A DNA stretch of 32,988 nt from Tannerellaceae bacterium (GCA_031276545.1 JAISMW010000031.1:1-32988); one strand, 5' to 3'; positions 1 through 7,718 are shown, counted from the stretch's first letter. Numbers and translations: made by a program. The notes: generated by a model not told the origin, from the sequence alone.

Positions 1-150
1 AGCGGCAGCCTGTATCTGACGTCGGAAATATTTCTCCCCCTGGGATTACCCGCCGACCATCCCTTCTGGACCTCCCCCGAGCAGGACTGGACGGCCAAAA
101 AAGCATGGAACGGAAAAGACTTCCCGAAAGACCGTGCCATACGCCATTAG
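1..150 (+). CDS. DUF2264 protein, C-terminal 49 codons (cut by window start)
   Basis: This is the 3' end of a gene whose beginning lies outside the window. The frame ends at a TAG at 148-150. It aligns base for base with 3415-3564, the end of the complete DUF2264 gene downstream, with only about four differences in 150 bases, so it is a second copy of that gene. The similarity continues past the stop into the first repeat units of the following array, so gene and array were copied together. The function of DUF2264 proteins is not established. Whether the upstream part is intact cannot be seen. Confidence 0.85.
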   Translation, partial: SGSLYLTSEIFLPLGLPADHPFWTSPEQDWTAKKAWNGKDFPKDRAIRH

Positions 151-183
151 TCTGTTGCCGTACGCCCCGCTTTCGGTATTTAT

Positions 184-485
184 CCCGGCATATTGCGATG
201 TCGATACAAAATCATCTGACGGAAGTCTGACCTATTGCGATGTTGATATAAAATCATCTGACGAAGTACCAGCATATTGCGATGTCGATATAAAATCATC
301 CGACGAAGTCCCTGCATATTGCGATGCTGATATAAAATCATCCGACGAAGTCCAGGCATATTACAATGCCGATATAAAATCATCTGACGAAGTATCGGCA
401 TATTGCCATGTTGATACAAAATCATCCGACGAAGTATCGGCATATTGCCATGTCGGTATAAAATCATTTGACGAATCGTCGGATT
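184..485 (+). repeat. Tandem 42-bp repeat array A1 (7 units)
   Basis: Seven copies of a 42-bp unit begin 34 bases after the DUF2264 stop. The conserved core AAATCATYYGACGAAG starts at 209, 251, 293, 335, 377, 419 and 461, so the period is exactly 42. The other 26 bases of each unit (around CATATTGCGATG) vary more, mostly by transitions. Because 42 is a multiple of three and the unit has no stop, both strands read open, as a 14-residue repeat (KSSDEV... on plus). I see no signal peptide or ribosome site that would make this a gene. The same array family recurs after the second DUF2264 copy. Confidence 0.9.
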
Positions 486-827
486 GACTCAAAGGCAGGA
501 TTTGCATAAGCTTGGATCAGCGGCCTGCGGCGAAGGCGCTATCCCGTCCACTCTCTCTGCTTTGCGTCGTTGCCGCAGGTCAATACTATGCAGAAATAAT
601 GATTCAGGGATACGAAAGAAATAATCGGACGATAAACGGTTTTTAATTCTCAACTTCCAACTCTCTATTATCAACTCAGATTATTGCAGTCTCCTGTATT
701 TTTCTCCGTGTTTTTATTGGAATTTCAATATATAATCCGTATCATTGTCGCCGTCTGAACCCTTACCGCGGGGAGACGAATAATACATATCGAATAGCGT
801 ACTAATTTCTAAATATAATTCTAAGCG
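486..827. other. Intergenic region without a recognisable gene
   Basis: No convincing coding sequence is visible. The first part (493-506) carries the 14-mer AGGCAGGATTTGCA, which is repeated at the same offset after array B (7445-7458). A low-complexity run rich in TCTCAACT-like words lies near 645-680. The last part probably holds the promoter and leader of the downstream lipoprotein gene. Confidence 0.6.
717..747 (+). promoter_or_regulatory. Candidate Bacteroidetes-type promoter for the beta-propeller gene
   Basis: A TTG at 717-719 is followed after 20 bases by TATCATTG at 740-747. This matches the Bacteroidetes -7 consensus TAnnTTTG with one mismatch. Transcription would start near 755, giving a leader of about 70 bases. 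The call rests only on this match. Confidence 0.35.
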
Positions 828-2075
828 ATGAAAAATTTAATGACCATCTCAGCCGCCATCCTCTATGTCATGACAGGATGCGGCGAAAGCAAACAGACGG
901 CGGACGGTTTTATCACCGTCGATGTAACGGCAAGCTATCCCAAGAAGGAATTAATCCTCCAGGACTTTATGGATGTGGAATATGTTCCGCTGGAGACGAC
1001 GGACGAGTTTATCACTTCAGCTTATGTACAGGCAATCGGTAAGGATATCATACTGGTTAGAAACACTAATCAGGCCGGGCCGGGCGACATATTTATTTTT
1101 GACAGAACCGGAAAAGGAGTGAGAAAAATAAACCGCAGAGGGCAGGGCAATGAGGAATATACAAACATTACAGGAACGATTGCCCTGGATGAAGAAAACG
1201 GTGAAATGTTTGTCAACTGCGGCGGCTTAAGAAAAATATTGGTGTATGATCTGTTCGGGAATTTCAAACGAAGTTTCGACTATATGGAAGGTGAAGATGA
1301 GTCAAGCATGTTTAAGAAGGAGATAGGCTACAATCCGATATGCAACTTCGACCGGAATAATCTAATTTTTCAAGACTGCACGAATGCCCGTAACTTCATG
1401 GGTAGAGGCGGAGTCTATGTAGATCTGGATCCGAGAGATATATTTTATATTATATCCAAACAGGATGGATCTATTACAAAAAAGATACCGGTACCTTTTG
1501 AGAAAAAGATATTGCAGATAGTGTTTCATCCAAGTGGAGGAGTAGGTAAGGTTTCCAATCTCGGATTAACTCCTTATCACGACCGCTGGATACTTGTAGA
1601 GCCTTCCGCCGATACGGTATACAGCTATTCGGCCGATCATGTGATGAAGCCTTTTATTGTACGAACTCCGTCTGTACAGTCCATGGATCCGGAAGTGTTT
1701 CTGTTTCCCGGTGTGATTACCGACCGTTACTGCTTTATGCAGAGCGTAAAGAAGGAATATGACGAAACGGAATCCGGAAGCAACCTGAAGGAAACCGATT
1801 TGGTGTACGACAGACAGGAGAAAAAGATATTTGAATACACGGTGTATAATGATGATTTTACTACCAAAAGACCCCTAAAGAATCTGGTGGATGATGTACT
1901 CACATTGACCGTAGTCAATCATGACGAAGTAGCCTTTTCGGAAAAAATAGAAGCCCCCGAACTTGTAGAAGCATACAGGAAAGGCCAACTGAAAGGCCGG
2001 CTGAAAGAAATAGCCGCCACGCTGGACGAAGAGTCCAACCCGGTCATCATGCTGGCAAAGTACAAAAAACAATAA
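828..2075 (+). CDS. Six-bladed beta-propeller lipoprotein
   Basis: The product has 415 residues. It starts with a short hydrophobic signal ending in a lipobox (MTGC, Cys18), so it should be a lipoprotein. After that, the segment around residues 25-60 (ITVDVTASYPKKEL, then DVEYVPLET) is typical of the Bacteroidetes six-bladed beta-propeller family (PF17170-like). Such proteins are common beside Sus-type loci, but their binding partners are largely unknown. The gene stands alone on the plus strand between two array-bearing DUF2264 copies. A decayed susD end lies about 80 bases downstream, so the gene may have belonged to a lost polysaccharide locus. The ATG at 828 is the only sensible start for the signal peptide. 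The family call is good; no function is assigned. Confidence 0.8.
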   Translation: MKNLMTISAAILYVMTGCGESKQTADGFITVDVTASYPKKELILQDFMDVEYVPLETTDEFITSAYVQAIGKDIILVRNTNQAGPGDIFIFDRTGKGVRKINRRGQGNEEYTNITGTIALDEENGEMFVNCGGLRKILVYDLFGNFKRSFDYMEGEDESSMFKKEIGYNPICNFDRNNLIFQDCTNARNFMGRGGVYVDLDPRDIFYIISKQDGSITKKIPVPFEKKILQIVFHPSGGVGKVSNLGLTPYHDRWILVEPSADTVYSYSADHVMKPFIVRTPSVQSMDPEVFLFPGVITDRYCFMQSVKKEYDETESGSNLKETDLVYDRQEKKIFEYTVYNDDFTTKRPLKNLVDDVLTLTVVNHDEVAFSEKIEAPELVEAYRKGQLKGRLKEIAATLDEESNPVIMLAKYKKQ

Positions 2076-2156
2076 CTTTGTTGATAGCTGCTAATCTTCC
2101 ATCAGAACAAGGATTAAGGCGCACACTAAACTATTCCATAGGAACATCCGATATAA

Positions 2157-2264
2157 ACAAACTGTACAGGCTTTGACGCCGGCAAGCATATCCTGCTTCC
2201 TGTTCCGCTTTCGGAAATTCAAATGAATAAGGACGCCGAACTGGTGCAAAATCCCGGATATTAA
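2157..2264 (+). pseudogene. SusD/RagB C-terminal remnant (last 35 codons)
   Basis: The frame ending with TAA at 2262-2264 reads GKHILLPVPLSEI from 2181, then LVQNPGY just before the stop. This is the hallmark end of SusD-family lipoproteins, and the complete SusD in this window ends with YPVPASAM and LVQNPGF. An in-frame stop at 2154-2156 and no start codon show that only the tail is left. It is followed by a good terminator hairpin, as the end of a real operon would be. The rest of the susD and its susC are absent from this location. Confidence 0.8.
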
Positions 2265-2281
2265 TCAAAAGAGAACTGCTG

Positions 2282-2317
2282 AAAACCCTAAACTCAAGCC
2301 TTGAGTTTGGGGTTTTT
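2282..2317 (+). terminator. Rho-independent terminator after the susD remnant
   Basis: A long stem pairs AAAACCCTAAACTCAAG (2282-2298) with TTGAGTTTGGGGTTTTT (2301-2317) with one mismatch, and the downstream arm ends in five T. It lies between the susD remnant and the DUF2264 start at 2344. It probably served the lost operon. It does not block DUF2264 only if that gene has its own promoter downstream or the terminator is leaky. Confidence 0.75.
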
Positions 2318-2343
2318 CAGAAGCTCCCGCAAAATCAAAGAAT

Positions 2344-3564
2344 ATGAAACATACGCTTATTTGCATCACCCTCCTGTTTCTCGTGCACGCACAGTCGTCG
2401 GGACAGACAGGCGGCAGCGGCGACAGGCAATACTGGACAGACCTGGCCTGCCGAATCGCATCACCGGTTCTCGACAATATGAGCCGCGGTAAACTGTCCG
2501 ACAACATGCCGGTAGAAGTCAGCCCCACCTGGGACGGACGCGATAAACGGGTGACGTACATGGAAGCCTTCGGACGACTGATGGATGGCGTCGCCCCCTG
2601 GCTCGCCCTGCCCGACGACGACAGCGCCGAAGGCAAACAGCGCCGGTTGCTGCGCGAACAGGCGCTGGCAAGTTACGCCCATGCCGTCGACCCCGACAGC
2701 CCCGACTATCTGCTGTGGCGCAGCGAAGGACAGCCGCTCGTGGACGCCGCTTTTATCGCAAGCAGTTTCCTGCGCGCTCCCCGGCAACTCTGGGAACCGC
2801 TGGACAGCGTGACCAAACGGCGTTACATCGCCGAATTTCAGCAACTGCGCCGCATCGATCCGCCTTACAGCAACTGGCTGCTCTTTTCGGCCACCGTCGA
2901 AACGTTTTTGCTCTCGGCCGGCGCTCCCTGCGATATGTACCGCATCCACAGCGCCATCCGCAAAATAGAAGAGTGGTACGTGGGCGACGGATGGTATGCC
3001 GACGGCGAGCATTTTGCGTTCGACTACTACAACAGTTTTGTCATCCAACCCATGTATGTGCAGGTGTTGAATACGCTCACGGAACACCGCCGCCTCGCTC
3101 AGGAAAAAAACAGGGATCTGGCCGAACAGCGGATGCAGCGTTTCGGAATCATTCTCGAACGCATGATTTCGCCCGAAGGCGCCTTCCCCGTGTTCGGACG
3201 TTCGATGACCTACCGCCTGGGCGTCTTTCAGCCGCTCGCCCTGCTGGCATTGAACGAAAAACTGCCCGACGCACTTCCCCCCGGACAGGTACGCGCCGCA
3301 CTGACCGCCGTGATGAAGCGCATGTTTGCGGCAGAAGGAAATTTCAATGAAGCTGGATTCCTGCAACTCGGCTTTGCCGGACATCAGCCCGGTCTTGCCG
3401 ACAGCTACACCAACAGCGGCAGCCTGTATCTGACGTCGGAAATATTTCTCCCCCTGGGATTACCCGCCGACCATCCCTTCTGGACTTCCCCCGAGCAGGA
3501 CTGGACGGCCAAAAAAGCCTGGAACGGAAAAGACTTTCCGAAAGACCGTGCCATACGCTATTAG
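2344..3564 (+). CDS. DUF2264 domain protein, exported
   Basis: The product has 406 residues with an N-terminal signal peptide (KHTLICITLLFLVHAQSSGQ). The body matches the DUF2264 family (PF10022): it begins near residue 30 (YWTDLACRIASPVL) and contains the typical blocks RVTYMEAFGRLMDGVAPWL, DPPYSNWLLFSATVETFL, WYVGDGWYADG and FPVFGRSMTYR. It is predicted to be rich in alpha helices and is often found in carbohydrate-degrading loci of Bacteroidetes. The activity is not known to me. Its C-terminal 49 codons are duplicated at the window start. The stop (3562-3564) is followed within 35 bases by a 42-bp repeat array, as in the other copy. A +1 shift near the stop would read into the array (a frame opens at 3548), but nothing shows that this happens. 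Confidence 0.85.
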   Translation: MKHTLICITLLFLVHAQSSGQTGGSGDRQYWTDLACRIASPVLDNMSRGKLSDNMPVEVSPTWDGRDKRVTYMEAFGRLMDGVAPWLALPDDDSAEGKQRRLLREQALASYAHAVDPDSPDYLLWRSEGQPLVDAAFIASSFLRAPRQLWEPLDSVTKRRYIAEFQQLRRIDPPYSNWLLFSATVETFLLSAGAPCDMYRIHSAIRKIEEWYVGDGWYADGEHFAFDYYNSFVIQPMYVQVLNTLTEHRRLAQEKNRDLAEQRMQRFGIILERMISPEGAFPVFGRSMTYRLGVFQPLALLALNEKLPDALPPGQVRAALTAVMKRMFAAEGNFNEAGFLQLGFAGHQPGLADSYTNSGSLYLTSEIFLPLGLPADHPFWTSPEQDWTAKKAWNGKDFPKDRAIRY

Positions 3565-3597
3565 TCTGTTGCCGTACGCCCCGCTTTCGGTACTCAT

Positions 3598-4110
3598 CCC
3601 GGCATATTACGATGCCGATACAAAATCATCAGACGGAAGTCTGACCTATTGCGATGCTGATACAAAATCATTTGATGGAATCTCGACCTATTGCGATGCC
3701 GATACAAAATCATTTGACGGAATCTCGACCTATTGCAATGCCGATATAAAATCATCCGACGAAGTACCGGTATATTGCGATGCCGATACCAAATCATTTG
3801 ACGAAGGACTAACCTATTGCAATGTCGGCACAAAATCATCTGACGAAGTACTAACCTATTGCAATGTCTATACAAAATCATCCGACGAAGTACCGGCATA
3901 TTGCGATGTTGATATAAAATCATCTGACGAAGTCCTGACATATTGCGATGTTGATATAAAATCATCTGACGAAGTCCTAACCTATTGCAATGTTGATATA
4001 AAATCATTTGACGAAGTCCTGACCTATTGCATTGCCGGCATAAAATCATCCGACGAAGTCTCGGCATATTACGATGCCGATGCAAAATCATTTGACGAAG
4101 TCCGGGCATT
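3598..4110 (+). repeat. Tandem 42-bp repeat array A2 (12 units)
   Basis: Twelve units have their core AAATCATYYGACG at 3623, 3665, 3707, 3749 and on to 4085, with no slip in the 42-base register. The units are the same subfamily as array A1, with the CATATTGCGATG-like spacer. Differences between units are mostly C/T or G/A changes. Both strands are open across the array, which is expected for a stop-free unit of 42 bases. The array begins just after the DUF2264 stop. Confidence 0.9.
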
Positions 4111-4171
4111 GCAAACTGCTTTATCATCACCCGCTTTAATTCGGGAATTAAACTGTCGGTGAGTAAGGAAT

Positions 4172-4220
4172 AGTGAACAGTGAACAACGAATAGTGAACA
4201 GTGAATAGTGAATAGCGAAC
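4172..4220 (+). repeat. Short 7-bp tandem repeat (7 units)
   Basis: Seven consecutive heptamers follow the pattern AGTGAAY (AGTGAAC, AGTGAAC, AACGAAT, AGTGAAC, AGTGAAT, AGTGAAT, AGCGAAC). The stretch lies between array A2 and a hairpin. The function is unknown. Confidence 0.8.
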
Positions 4221-4249
4221 GGCCTGGCGAGGGGTTCGTCAGGCCGTTT
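4218..4249. terminator. Terminator-like hairpin
   Basis: A perfect 9-bp stem pairs AACGGCCTG (4218-4226) with CAGGCCGTT (4240-4248) around a 13-base loop. The flanking T run is short in either direction. It lies just beyond the 3' end of the minus-strand sorting-domain remnant, so it may be that gene's old terminator. Confidence 0.5.
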
Positions 4250-4273
4250 GTTATCGTACAGTTATGAAACCGT

Positions 4274-4597
4274 TTAATGTTTAATGAGAATCTTGTGCAC
4301 CTCCGGTTTTTCTGCCGTACCGTCGTGTACATGCAGGATGTAGAAGCCGTTCTTCAGACCGGAGACGTCGAACGTTACACTTTCGCCCGCAGAGGTGGTT
4401 TGACGCTGCAGGACACCGGAATCGTCATACAGCTTTATGGTCAGCAGGAACCTGCGTTTTGCCGTCTGCGTATTGCCCGGCGATTGCAGCGAAGCCTTAG
4501 CCTGCGCCACCCGTTCGGGGTTGATACCAACCGTCAATGCGTCGGATGCCGGATTGGGATAAGCCAGCGAATAGGTGCTCGGTTCGTATACCGTCAA
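4274..4597 (-). pseudogene. T9SS type A C-terminal sorting domain remnant
   Basis: The frame of about 107 codons reads YPNPASDALTVGI, then KLYDDSGVLQRQ, then LKNGFYILHVHDG, and ends KILIKH. This is a complete Por-type C-terminal sorting domain, the tag that sends proteins through the type IX secretion system for outer-surface delivery. The cargo that should precede it is missing. The only in-frame start is a TTG, and a stop lies a few codons upstream. A second copy sits inverted at 16854, with the same upstream junction. It is most likely the tail of a lost surface protein; a stand-alone small protein without a signal peptide is unlikely. Confidence 0.7.
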
Positions 4598-4687
4598 ACC
4601 GGTTACTTAAGTTCGTACATAAGTTGAATTGTTTTGCCTGGAAAGAACTGGAGGCTATCAAGTATTATGAACTTGCGTAACATGAGT
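4439..4687 (-). repeat. Inverted duplicate, copy 1 (partner at 16768-17011)
   Basis: About 245 bases on the minus strand match 16768-17011 on the plus strand at roughly 90% identity by eye. The match runs from an ACTCATG word, through a noncoding stretch containing an imperfect inverted repeat (CAAGTTCATAATACTTGA against TCAACTTATGTACGAACTTG), into the sorting-domain frame. The noncoding junction is shared, so it predates the duplication. Confidence 0.8.
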
Positions 4688-4690
4688 TAA

Positions 4691-5239
4691 TCAATTGATT
4701 CTATGAAATACTTTCTCAAATTTTCCACTCCCCGGCCTTATCTCTCCATCTACATCCCAGTAACGGACAAAAAACGTCACGAGCCAGGATGGAGATAACT
4801 GGCAATAGTATTTGTTCTCGCCTATTACTAGATTGGGAGGTGGATTCAGTGGATCGCATAAAGGACAATACGGATCGGTAGAGTATGAATACTCGAACGT
4901 ACCGCTTGCTATTTCCTTTATCTGACTTTCTATGGTCACCGTACCGTCGGCATGAAAGGAATAAATAACTTCCGTGCAGGAGCGATCTACCGTATCTCCT
5001 GCGCTGAAGTCCAGCAAAAGTTTCCATGTGCCTACAATGCTTATTTCCTTATTTATCTCCGGATTCCACTCCTCATCCACGGTTGAGATTCTTGCATCTT
5101 CGCACTTTAAATGCTTGAGGAGTGATGTAAACTTTATCGCATGGCTCCAAACAGGTACCTCCCATTTCTCGCATCCGGAGAAGGTGAAGAACAGAACGGC
5201 TGGGAGGAGTATCTTGCACAGTTTGTTTATACTTTTCAT
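4691..5239 (-). CDS. Lipocalin-like exported lipoprotein
   Basis: The product has 182 residues. The signal peptide ends in a lipobox (FTFSGC, Cys23). Near residues 67-75 it has ISIVGTWKLL, and near 92-100 SFHADGTVTI. These two motifs mark the small lipocalin-like lipoproteins of Bacteroidetes. A Cys-x-x-Cys-like cluster (CPLCDPLNPPPN) sits near residue 125. Ligand and role are unknown. It lies between the sorting-domain remnant and another small exported protein, all on the minus strand, with a gap of about 220 bases upstream, so it is probably transcribed separately. The start is set by the signal peptide. Confidence 0.7.
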   Translation of the reverse strand: MKSINKLCKILLPAVLFFTFSGCEKWEVPVWSHAIKFTSLLKHLKCEDARISTVDEEWNPEINKEISIVGTWKLLLDFSAGDTVDRSCTEVIYSFHADGTVTIESQIKEIASGTFEYSYSTDPYCPLCDPLNPPPNLVIGENKYYCQLSPSWLVTFFVRYWDVDGEIRPGSGKFEKVFHRIN

Positions 5240-5400
5240 GTTCTAAATCTTTAAAAATCGGTATTTCCGAAAGTCATATTTATTCCGCCACTCCCGCTTT
5301 CAGATTCGGGAGCTGCTGTTTTATGCTGCTATGGGTAAGGGGCAGGAAAATGGCGTCCTTTCGGGACTTTTGAAATGCGCCGGTTTTTTTCCTTCCGGCT

Positions 5401-5437
5401 AAAAAAAACGTACGCCGCGTTGGGGTGCGGCGTACGT
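5401..5437 (-). terminator. Rho-independent terminator of the 5464-5844 gene
   Basis: An 11-bp perfect GC-rich stem pairs ACGTACGCCGC (5408-5418) with GCGGCGTACGT (5427-5437). Read on the minus strand it is followed by eight U (A run 5401-5408). It lies 27 bases past the stop of the minus-strand gene. Confidence 0.9.
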
Positions 5438-5463
5438 CCGGGGGGTGTTTCGTTCGGCGGCGG

Positions 5464-5844
5464 CTATTCCGCGCGTTTCATCTGCACGGTGAAGTCGAAG
5501 GAGTCGGCCAGGATGTCGCACTGCAGCGTTTCGCCGTTCGGCTTGAAGGCTACCGATAGTGGGTAGGACTGGACTTCCATGTCGGCGTAGTATTTCCCGT
5601 TTTCGTTCGGTCGTAGCGCCGTGGTGACGATGGTACCGTAGTCGAGTTCGAAGGTGGCTTTCACCGTGGCGCCGTCCTGCGTGAGGGTGCACGTGCCTAC
5701 GGAGGACTGCCCGCTCTGGGGATCTTCGTAGGTGTAGGTCCATTTTCCGAGCATTTCCTTCGGGATGTCTTTCTGCTGGGCGGAAAGGGTAAATGTGCAC
5801 AGGAGGCCGATGCACAGGGCGAGAGATTGAATTGCTGTTTTCAT
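5464..5844 (-). CDS. Small secreted lipocalin-like protein
   Basis: The product has 126 residues. It begins with a signal peptide (MKTAIQSLALCIGLLCTFTLSAQ) with no lipobox cysteine at the cleavage site, so it should be a soluble periplasmic or exported protein. Then follow KEMLGKWTYTYEDP, SVGTCTLTQDGATVKATFEL and, at the end, DFTVQMKR. This beta-rich GKW...layout resembles small Bacteroidetes lipocalin-like or DUF4488-type proteins. It is encoded 60 bases downstream of the DUF6261 gene on the same strand and ends in a strong terminator, so the two probably share a transcript. The exact role is unknown. Confidence 0.65.
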   Translation of the reverse strand: MKTAIQSLALCIGLLCTFTLSAQQKDIPKEMLGKWTYTYEDPQSGQSSVGTCTLTQDGATVKATFELDYGTIVTTALRPNENGKYYADMEVQSYPLSVAFKPNGETLQCDILADSFDFTVQMKRAE

Positions 5845-5904
5845 AAAATTCTGTTTTTTAGTTGTTGTGATGTATGAACAGGCCGGCAGTCGGGGGGGGA
5901 GGCG

Positions 5905-6744
5905 TTATTGCGCGTCTCCGGCGTCTTCCGGATCTTTTTTGCGGCGTGTCCGGCGGCCTTTCAGGAGCGCCTTGTAGCGGGCGATGCGGACGTTGAGCGC
6001 ACGGGCAAAGTGGAGCAGTTTTTCGTCGGGCGTTTCCGGCAGGGCGTCGCGGCCTTCCACCGGGCCGTCGTCTTCGTCTTCGTCTTCTTCCGCTTCGCCT
6101 GCGGAGCCGCCGCTGATGCCCAGCAGCAGGGCGTCGACGGTGTTAATGATGTTCACATAGTAGTGATCCATGTCGAGGCGTACTTGCTTCATCCGGCCGG
6201 CGTCCGAACGGGCGGCTTCTTCGTCGCTGCGTTCGGCAAGCGACTGTTTGTAGGCGGTATTTACCGTATCCAGGTTGGTCACCCATACGGTGACGCCCAG
6301 CAACTGCACTTCCTGCGTCAGGTCGACGCCTCCGGAGGTTGTCGTAAGGTCTTGCAGCAGGTTGTCTATGGCGGCTGTTTTCGAGGCCAGCGAGCCGCGC
6401 AGGATGGCCTGGCTGTATTTGCTTACCACGGCGTACACTTTTTCGCCCGCGCTTTGCTGCGCCGGGTCCAGTGCGCGGCGGAAGGACTTTGCCACGTCGC
6501 GCAGGCTTCGGAATACTGCCTCGCGTTTCCGGTCGGCTTCCGACGTTTCGGCTGTAGTGAAGCTCCGGCGCAGTACTTCCAGCAGGTGGTCGGCTTCTTC
6601 GTACAGCGTGCAGTAGAGCACGAACAGGCGAGCCGAGCCCAGCAGTTCTGCGCCGTACAGCAGTACCAGTTCCTTCACTTCGGTATGAAACCGGAACCAT
6701 TCTTCGTTGCGCAGTTTAGGAACTGCAAATCTTGAGATTGTCAT
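5905..6744 (-). CDS. DUF6261 family protein
   Basis: The product has 279 residues. The N-terminus (ISRFAVPKLRNEEWFRFHTE) and the following helical segment GAELLGSARLFVLY are typical of the DUF6261 family, found mainly in Bacteroidales. No signal peptide is visible, so it should be cytoplasmic. The protein looks almost wholly helical. It ends with an acidic stretch (EDEDEDDG, near residue 220) and a basic tail (KGRRTRRKKD). The function is unknown. A good promoter lies 65 bases upstream, and array B lies beyond that. A fragment of a second DUF6261 gene occurs at 16548-16674, again beside a 42-bp array. Confidence 0.8.
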   Translation of the reverse strand: MTISRFAVPKLRNEEWFRFHTEVKELVLLYGAELLGSARLFVLYCTLYEEADHLLEVLRRSFTTAETSEADRKREAVFRSLRDVAKSFRRALDPAQQSAGEKVYAVVSKYSQAILRGSLASKTAAIDNLLQDLTTTSGGVDLTQEVQLLGVTVWVTNLDTVNTAYKQSLAERSDEEAARSDAGRMKQVRLDMDHYYVNIINTVDALLLGISGGSAGEAEEDEDEDDGPVEGRDALPETPDEKLLHFARALNVRIARYKALLKGRRTRRKKDPEDAGDAQ

Positions 6745-6808
6745 AATGCTGTTTTTTATAAGATATTATTAATTATCTGTTAAGCCTTCCGGAAAAAATC
6801 CATCCCGA

Positions 6809-6841
6809 CAAAGGTATGGATTAAAAAATTGAATATCCAAA
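6809..6841 (-). promoter_or_regulatory. Bacteroidetes-type promoter for the DUF6261 gene
   Basis: Read on the minus strand, TTTG (6841-6838) is followed after 21 bases by TACCTTTG (6816-6809). This is a full match to the -33 TTTG / -7 TAnnTTTG pattern of Bacteroidetes sigma-ABfr promoters. It lies 65 bases before the start codon at 6744. Confidence 0.7.
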
Positions 6842-6885
6842 CAAAATACAATAAACTTTTATGACCGAATCAGACCGTATACTTT

Positions 6886-6978
6886 ACGCTTCCGGCAACA
6901 TCTTTAATGGCATGAAGAATGGAATATGGGACATGGAGATATAAAAGAGGCGGCAATCTGGTTTTGTGCCGGAAGCGT
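6886..6978. repeat. 12-bp inverted repeat flanking 69 bases
   Basis: ACGCTTCCGGCA at 6886-6897 and TGCCGGAAGCGT at 6967-6978 are perfect reverse complements, separated by 69 bases. The right copy touches the start of array B. I see no recombinase gene nearby, so inversion of the segment is only a possibility. Confidence 0.6.
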
Positions 6979-7436
6979 CGCTGGTTTGGCCTAAATTATT
7001 TGACGGAGGGGTAGCAGCGTTGCTGGTTTGGCCTAAATCATTTGACGGAGGGGTAGCAGCGTCGCTGGTTTGGCCTAAATCATTTGACGAAGGGGTAGCA
7101 ATGTCGCTGGTTTGGCCTAAATCATTTGACGGAGGAGTAGCAGCGTCGCTGGTTTGGCCTAAATCATTTGACGGAGGGGTAGCAGTGTCGCTGGTTTGGC
7201 CTAAATCATTTGACGGAGGGGTAGCAGCGTCGCTGGTTTTGCCTAAATTATTTGACGGAGGGGTAGCAATGTCGCTGGTTTGTTCTAAATCATTTGACGA
7301 AGGGGTAGCAACGTCGCTGGTTTGTTCTAAATCATTTGACGAAGTGGTAGCAATGTCATTGGTTTGTTCTAAATCATTTGACGAAGTAGTAGCAATGTCA
7401 TTGGTTTGCTCCAAATCATTTGACGAAGCGACGTAT
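6976..7436 (+). repeat. Tandem 42-bp repeat array B (11 units)
   Basis: Eleven units have core starts at 6993, 7035, 7077, 7119, 7161, 7203, 7245, 7287, 7329, 7371 and 7413, all exactly 42 apart. The core AAATCATTTGACGRAG is the same as in arrays A1, A2 and C. The other half of the unit (GTAGCAGCGTCGCTGGTTTGG) is a different subfamily. Both strands are open, and the plus frame runs on into recR only because no stop intervenes. The array lies between the divergent DUF6261 and recR promoters. It is followed by a 14-mer also found after array A1. Confidence 0.9.
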
Positions 7437-7646
7437 TGCCTGAGAGGCAGGATTTGCAGAACCTCCGCAGGTCAGCGCCCCCCGGTAGCGACGCAAAGTG
7501 CAGCCTCTGCCTGCAATGGATTGCGCTACACCATCAGACCGGTCGCGGTTCCGTATCCGGCGGTCTGCACGGAGAGGGCCGGATTTGATTTTCTGCAACC
7601 GGAATGGAGTCATTCGGGAATACCGGCTGTTTTACCTTCAAATGAT

Positions 7647-7654
7647 TATCTTTG
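7647..7654 (+). promoter_or_regulatory. -7 box of a recR operon promoter
   Basis: TATCTTTG matches TAnnTTTG. No clear TTTG is seen 19-21 bases upstream. It lies 64 bases before the recR start and would drive the recR-glycosyltransferase-acetyltransferase-helicase run. Confidence 0.5.
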
Positions 7655-7718
7655 CGTCCATAAAACAAACGTATCCGCAGTCGGTGTTTATAATCATCAC
7701 AATAATATACATGCAGAA

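Noticed and set aside
184..485. CRISPR-like array
   Set aside because: The core is constant and the intervening 26 bases are similar from unit to unit, so they are not unique spacers. The core is not dyadic, and no cas genes are present.
3548..4162. Array A2 as a coding tail of DUF2264 through a +1 frameshift
   Set aside because: A frame does open at the end of the gene in both copies, but there is no slippery sequence and the reading follows from the stop-free 42-base unit. Duplication explains its presence in both copies.
4600..4690. End of a coding frame reading KLNCFAWKELEAIKYYELA
   Set aside because: The plus-strand frame is short and has no start. The sequence is also conserved in the inverted copy, but I cannot match it to a family, so it is left as part of the duplicated junction.
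184..7436. Diversity-generating retroelement repeats
   Set aside because: Unit differences are C/T and G/A changes on both strands rather than adenine-specific, and there is no reverse transcriptase or template-variable pair.
6966..7718. N-terminal extension of RecR through array B (458 residues)
   Set aside because: The frame is open only because the array lacks stops. The family length, the typical start and a promoter box at 7647 place the start at 7719.
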